Shown in pieces: positions 29,706 through 33,179 of a stretch of 33,179 nucleotides of DNA (position 1 is the stretch's first letter; each line of letters starts with the position of its first letter). Origin of the DNA: Parcubacteria group bacterium GW2011_GWA2_48_9. Lineage in GTDB: Bacteria; Patescibacteriota; Patescibacteriia; UBA10025. Under the pieces are notes generated by a model. That model was given only the letters and a program-made list of their open reading frames with translations. It did no database searches and was not told the DNA's origin. The DNA lies in the NCBI GenBank assembly GCA_001003705.1, contig LCPQ01000008.1:1-33179 (forward strand), read 5' to 3'. Both the position numbers and the translations under genes were made by a program.

Positions 29706-29729
29706 CCACGCACTTGCGCGGAGTTTTTT
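29706..29729 (+). terminator. Terminator-like hairpin directly before the transposase ORF
   Basis: CC-a-CGCA pairs with TGCG-c-GG and is followed by AGTTTTTTC, 6 nt before the transposase ATG. It may be a terminator or part of the element's palindromic end. Confidence 0.5.
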
Positions 29730-29734
29730 CGTGT

Positions 29735-30274
29735 ATGACACAACGACGAATGTACCTCGATGAATATCCGTATTTTGTGACCTTCCGAACAAGGGTTGAT
29801 TTACGGTTGTTTGAGGATGAGGAGTATGCGGAATTGTTGGCAAAAATTATGTTCAACGCGGGCCGGTTAAAACAGTACGACATATTGGCATACCAAATCA
29901 TGCCGACCCATGTTCATTTGTTGGTTTTTCATAATAACAATTCGACCGCGCCCACGGAGAGGCGCGTTCCGGGGATTTATAAACCAAACCCAACGCGGGA
30001 CTCCGCGCCCGCGGTGGGGAATGAAAATTATACCATTTCCCAATTCATGTACACGGTTAAATCGTATTTTGCAAAAGTGTTACGTGTGAAATATGGTATT
30101 CCTTATTCCATCCTCTAACCCCGTTTCTATACCCGCATCGTTGATACTCCCAAATACCTCCGCACCGTCGTCGAATACATCCGGTTCAATCCCGATAAAA
30201 CAAATTTGTCAGAAAAATACAGCCGCGTCCCGTACCAGTTTATTGATGGTGAGAAAATTAACCAGCTATTGTAA
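29735..30274 (+). pseudogene. REP-associated tyrosine transposase (Y1_Tnp/RAYT), disrupted by in-frame TAA
   Basis: The N-terminal part (to 30118) has YFVTFRT and the HUH motif MPTHVHLL. SQFMYTVKSYFAKVLR follows, with a likely catalytic Tyr. In relatives YSIWQ...FY comes next; here the frame reads YSIL, then TAA (30116-30118), then continues in the same frame with PRFYTRIVDTPKYLRTVVEYI and PYQFIDGEKINQLL to a TAA at 30274. The frame is therefore intact apart from one nonsense codon. A Pro-rich insert of about 28 residues separates the HUH and Tyr parts. It is probably inactive, though a truncated product could be made. Confidence 0.82.
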
Positions 30275-30322
30275 AAAACCACCTGCCACCGCGATCATTT
30301 CACGGAGTGAAGTTTTTATCGC

Positions 30323-30357
30323 AAAAAGAAAACGCGCAGCCGAGTATTCAGCTGCGC
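30323..30357 (-). terminator. Intrinsic terminator of the nitronate monooxygenase-like gene
   Basis: GCGCAGC pairs with GCTGCGC. On the minus strand it is followed by GTTTTCTTTTT. Confidence 0.82.
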
Positions 30358-30363
30358 GAAGTA

Positions 30364-31458
30364 TCAGTGTGCATGTGGCAAGGTGAGCGTCGAGGCGCGG
30401 ACGCCGTCCATCAACTCAGTAACGAGCTCGTGGACGGACATGATCCTGGTAACTCGCGGAGCGTTGGCACCGCAGAAGATCAGGCCGTTGGCGACGTCGC
30501 CTTTGTACGAATTGTCGAGCCGTTCTGCTATGCAGAATCCTGCTGCATCACGTTCACACGAGGTAATGCAGTGAAAAGGACAGCTCGGCGCGGGGATGTC
30601 ACCGCCTTGCAGTTGCCGTAAGAACTCGTTGGCGATCACTCTGCCGGGCATACCTACGGGGGATTTGATGATCCGCACATCTTCCGGACGGGCATTCAGG
30701 TACTCCCGCTTGAATTCCATTGCCACGGGGCATTCGTGAGTTGCCACGAACCGCGTACCCATCTGCACGCCAGAAGCTCCGAGTGAGAGCATCCTGGCTA
30801 TATCATCGCCGGTGAAGATGCCGCCCGCGGTGATCAGGGGAATCTTTCGACCGCATGCATCTTCATACGGTTTTATGACCTCGAGCGTTTGCTGGAGAAT
30901 ACTCTCAAGAGTAAAATCCTCCAGATGCTCCAGCTGATCCAACGAGAATCCCAGGTGACCCCCGGCGAGCGGACCTTCAATAATGAAGGCGTCGGGTATG
31001 CGACGGTAGTGCTCCCACCTTTTGAGGATGATACCGGCGAGTCTCGCCGAACTAATGATGGGCACCAGTGCCACGTCCGGGTCTTCGACCACAGCCGGCA
31101 GAGCACGGGGAATACCTGCGCCATAGACGATGATATTTGCACCGCCCTGTACTGCCGTGGCGATGAGGTCATCTACATTCGATAATGCCCCCATGACGTT
31201 GACAGCGAATGGCCTGTCTGTCCGCGCCCTCAGCTGTGAGAGCTCATACTGCAGTGCGGCTCGCGATGTCGTGACGAAATGCGTACCGCTCATGCCGTGT
31301 GAGAGATCACCCAGACCCATGGAGGTGAGGGTACCCAGGCACGATTCCTCGAGCACAGCCAGCACCAGTTGCCAGCCAGAAATCTTCACTCCCATACCTC
31401 CGGAAACCAGAGGTAGTGGAAATTCCCATCGACCGATCTGCAGTCTCGGGATATTCAT
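30364..31458 (-). CDS. Nitronate monooxygenase/2-nitropropane dioxygenase family FMN enzyme
   Basis: The 364-residue TIM-barrel flavoenzyme begins LPLVSGGMGVKISG, has EGPLAGGHLGF in the middle and AGGIFTGDDIARMLSLGASGVQMGTRF at the FMN-phosphate site. The family includes nitronate monooxygenases and FabK-like enoyl reductases. The C-terminal CPFHCITSCERDAAGFC carries four Cys and a His, which could form a metal or cluster site. GGAGGAG lies before the ATG. The exact substrate is unknown; there are no fatty-acid genes nearby to support FabK. Confidence 0.88.
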   Translation of the reverse strand: MNIPRLQIGRWEFPLPLVSGGMGVKISGWQLVLAVLEESCLGTLTSMGLGDLSHGMSGTHFVTTSRAALQYELSQLRARTDRPFAVNVMGALSNVDDLIATAVQGGANIIVYGAGIPRALPAVVEDPDVALVPIISSARLAGIILKRWEHYRRIPDAFIIEGPLAGGHLGFSLDQLEHLEDFTLESILQQTLEVIKPYEDACGRKIPLITAGGIFTGDDIARMLSLGASGVQMGTRFVATHECPVAMEFKREYLNARPEDVRIIKSPVGMPGRVIANEFLRQLQGGDIPAPSCPFHCITSCERDAAGFCIAERLDNSYKGDVANGLIFCGANAPRVTRIMSVHELVTELMDGVRASTLTLPHAH

Positions 31459-31542
31459 GTTCTCCTCCAGTTCTCGTTCGGTTTAGAAGTCTTGGTAACG
31501 AACTAAAAAACACGTTTTGTATTTGTGTGATGTACAGCATGA

Positions 31543-31571
31543 ATGGTGTGGGTTATAGGGGGAGTTGTCAA
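31543..31571 (-). promoter_or_regulatory. Candidate promoter of the nitronate monooxygenase-like gene
   Basis: Minus-strand TTGACA and CACCAT are 17 bp apart. The leader is about 84 nt and ends with GGAGGAG. Confidence 0.45.
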
Positions 31572-31693
31572 TACCGTGCTATCTAGACTCTAATGAATTT
31601 ATTTTTAGGGGTCCGCTGAACCCTGAACCTGTCTGTCGTAGCTTCAGCGACGGCAGCGGACTTGCCAACCGAAGCACAACCTGCGGAGGTTGG

Positions 31694-31722
31694 TTGATTT
31701 TCGGCGAAAATGAGGGTACGCT
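31694..31722 (+). promoter_or_regulatory. Promoter of the small unknown gene
   Basis: TTGATT and TACGCT are 17 bp apart. The -10 ends 7 nt before the ATG at 31730. Confidence 0.5.
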
Positions 31723-31729
31723 CAAAAAA

Positions 31730-31987
31730 ATGACCGACCTCTACGAAAAAGTAAAAAAGTTGCTGGAGCAGAACACCAAGCCATTTCTCTCCATGTTTGC
31801 CCATGAGTCGGACAAGTATACTATCGTCCTGAATCGCACGGATGACTATCGCCAATACATGAAAGAAGAACAAGATCCCTGTCACATCGGTACGCCGGAG
31901 ATAGAGACAGACCGCATCGTGACCATGCCAAATAACCATCGGCAGGTGGTCGACTACATTTCCAAGTACATCCAGGAGAGAAAGTAG
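31730..31987 (+). CDS. Small soluble protein, unknown
   Basis: The 85-residue protein starts MTDLYEKVKKLLEQ, a helix, followed by a mixed alpha/beta pattern ending YISKYIQERK. No family is recognised and there is no signal peptide or TM. The track start at 31565 is rejected: the extra N-terminus overlaps an intergenic hairpin (CCGCTG...CAGCGG) and has no homologous look, while a promoter points to 31730. It lies upstream of the ATPase regulator on the same strand. Confidence 0.6.
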   Translation: MTDLYEKVKKLLEQNTKPFLSMFAHESDKYTIVLNRTDDYRQYMKEEQDPCHIGTPEIETDRIVTMPNNHRQVVDYISKYIQERK

Positions 31988-32015
31988 CTGTAGGCAGGTT
32001 GTCCTTCGCGCGAGG

Positions 32016-32067
32016 TTGACAATCACTTGACAATTGTATAGTGGTTGGTTTACAATTACTTTACAAT
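32016..32067 (+). promoter_or_regulatory. Four-box operator array over the promoter and start codon of the ATPase regulator
   Basis: TTGACAAT at 32016 and 32027, and TTTACAAT at 32049 and 32060, are spaced 11, 22 and 11 bp apart. All boxes therefore face the same side of the helix. The second box contains a -35 (TTGACA) and the third contains a -10 (TACAAT, 18-bp spacer). The fourth overlaps the ATG. A bound regulator would occlude RNA polymerase. Confidence 0.7.
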
Positions 32068-33121
32068 GCTGACTAAAGAGAAAATACTTCAGGCTGCTAA
32101 GGAAAAGAGGCAAATACGCACTGCCCAGTTTACTCGCGGTTTCGGGGTATCCCGCCAGTATGTGAGCGGGCTTATCCGGTTGCTAGTCGCCTCCGAGCAG
32201 CTGATCAAAATTGGTTCCACCCGTCGTGCGTTTTACGTGCTCCCTACGTACGCCCGTAGGCATCCGGAAATTCTCCCGTCACGCTTTTTGAAAACGTACA
32301 CGAATAAAGGACTGGAAGAACACCAGGTCTTGGCTGAAGTTGAAAAGAAATTCACCGTCGTTAGCCAGCTCAAGGAAACACTCAGGGATATATTCACGTA
32401 CGCGTTTTCTGAGATGTGTAACAATGCCATTGAGCATTCGAGGTCAAAAAGTATTTCTGTTGAAGTTTTCCTCAAAGCCAAAGAGCTATGTTTCATAATT
32501 GATGACGCGGGCATAGGGGTGTTTAGAAACGTTATGAAAAAGAGAAACCTGCGATCGCCGCTCGAAGCCATCCAAGACCTTCTGAAAGGCAAGACCACCA
32601 CCATGCCGAAAGCCCACTCCGGAGAAGGCATCTTCTTTACCTCAAAAGCTGCAGATGAGTTTACGTTAGATAGCTATGGCTACCAGATGATCACAAATAA
32701 TACGATTCCCGACGTGTTTATTCGCCAGGTTCCACGGAGCAAGCGCGGGACGAGAGTAACGTTCAAAATTCGTACGGATTCGAGCCGTCACCTGAGTGAA
32801 GTATTTAAAAGATACGCCGATCTCAAGTCGGAAAGTGGCTATGGATTCGACAAGACGGAAATTCGGGTGAAACTTTTTACTCTCGGAGGCATACATATCT
32901 CGCGGTCGCAAGCGCGCCGCGTTCTTCATGGACTCGAAAAATTTAAGATTATCCTGTTCGATTTTGATAAAGTTACCATGGTAGGGCAGGCATTTGCTGA
33001 TGAAATCTACCGGGTTTTTCACTCAAAGTATCCAGATATAGAATTGAACGCAACGAACATGAATGAAGCGGTGCGGTTCATGGTTATGCACGCTAAGACG
33101 GAAGCAGAGAGAAAAAAGTAA
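32066..33121 (+). CDS. wHTH-HATPase-DUF4325 (STAS-like) regulator
   Basis: The 351 residues carry three domains. A winged helix (about 1-60, FGVSRQYVSGLIRLL) could bind DNA. A GHKL-type ATPase (about 85-255) has an N box SEMCNNAIEHS, G1 IDDAGIG and G2 SGEGIF. A DUF4325 domain (about 275-345) has ILFDFDKVTMVGQAFADEIYRVF, an STAS-like fold. In other bacteria, anti-sigma kinases and STAS antagonists are separate partners; here they are fused to a DNA-binding domain. The ATG at 32066 follows a -10 by 9 nt; the TTG at 32045 is rejected. Autoregulation through the phased boxes is inferred. Confidence 0.88.
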   Translation: MLTKEKILQAAKEKRQIRTAQFTRGFGVSRQYVSGLIRLLVASEQLIKIGSTRRAFYVLPTYARRHPEILPSRFLKTYTNKGLEEHQVLAEVEKKFTVVSQLKETLRDIFTYAFSEMCNNAIEHSRSKSISVEVFLKAKELCFIIDDAGIGVFRNVMKKRNLRSPLEAIQDLLKGKTTTMPKAHSGEGIFFTSKAADEFTLDSYGYQMITNNTIPDVFIRQVPRSKRGTRVTFKIRTDSSRHLSEVFKRYADLKSESGYGFDKTEIRVKLFTLGGIHISRSQARRVLHGLEKFKIILFDFDKVTMVGQAFADEIYRVFHSKYPDIELNATNMNEAVRFMVMHAKTEAERKK

Positions 33122-33179
33122 ATTCCACTCAAATGTTCGCTAGCTTAGATGAAGAATCATAACTCTATGCACAAACCCG

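Noticed and set aside
30093-30386. 97-residue ORF at the end of the transposase
   Set aside because: It is a shadow frame; the conserved RAYT C-terminus reads in the original frame after the TAA.
31565-31729. N-terminal extension of the small unknown ORF
   Set aside because: It covers a promoter and an intergenic hairpin and has no protein-like features.
32045-32065. TTG start for the ATPase regulator
   Set aside because: It lies within the promoter/operator; the ATG at 32066 fits the leaderless pattern.

Overview
This window looks like a chromosomal segment of a Candidate Phyla Radiation (Patescibacteria-type) bacterium. The signs are a compact housekeeping core (dnaG-rpoD plus tRNA), many short genes, a DUF5667 protein paired with an ECF sigma factor, Asn/Thr-rich secreted proteins, a MutY-like glycosylase without an iron-sulfur motif, a self-splicing group I intron in a tRNA, and no amino-acid or cofactor biosynthesis. 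The lineage call is inference. TGA is used as a normal stop, including in ATGA overlaps, so the glycine-UGA code of Gracilibacteria/SR1 does not apply.

Layout. 1-4.1 kb: a DUF475/TerC-like membrane protein, dnaG and rpoD, then tRNA-Asn(GUU). 4.1-4.5 kb: a second, 5'-truncated tRNA-Asn interrupted by a 221-nt group I intron, preceded by a block of nested hairpins. 4.6-10.3 kb: a Cys-rich secreted protein, a DinB-fold protein, a PEBP/YbhB protein, a Kef-type antiporter and a MutY-like glycosylase. 10.4-14.7 kb: a small exported protein with an EF-hand/dockerin-type loop, a structured intergenic repeat, a micro-ORF unit, a second tRNA-Asn, tandem MazG-like genes, a zincin, a DEAD-box helicase and DsbB. 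14.8-20.3 kb: a small membrane protein, a UbiA prenyltransferase, and two ECF sigma modules (sigma + DUF5667; sigma + membrane protein + exported His-tailed protein) that flank a zinc-ribbon ORF broken by an in-frame TGA. 20.4-24.9 kb: cell-surface genes, with two paralogous PEGA lipoproteins (one with a beta-propeller) and two exported proteins. 24.9-33.2 kb: a membrane-anchored cyclophilin, an AI-2E-family transporter, a PAS-like/methyltransferase chimera, a second copy of the structured repeat, HtpX-like M48 protease, RidA, a disrupted REP-associated transposase, a nitronate monooxygenase-like enzyme, a small unknown ORF and a wHTH-HATPase-DUF4325 regulator.

Two expression styles are interleaved. 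Many genes (antiporter, mutY, helicase, dsbB, ubiA and others) have a -10 box ending about 6 nt before the start codon and no Shine-Dalgarno, so their mRNAs should be leaderless. Another set (DinB, the EF-hand protein, both PEGA lipoproteins, htpX, ridA, the nitronate monooxygenase and others) is mostly monocistronic, with TTGACN-(16-18)-TANNNT promoters, 40-85 nt leaders and clear Shine-Dalgarno sequences, often followed by strong terminators.

Most notable points: the intron-bearing partial tRNA-Asn; four TTKACAAT boxes in 11-bp phase over the promoter and start codon of the wHTH-ATPase-DUF4325 gene; the two-copy structured intergenic element with a wobble-preserving change; the otherwise complete zinc-ribbon gene with an in-frame TGA; and the methyltransferase that lacks motif I.
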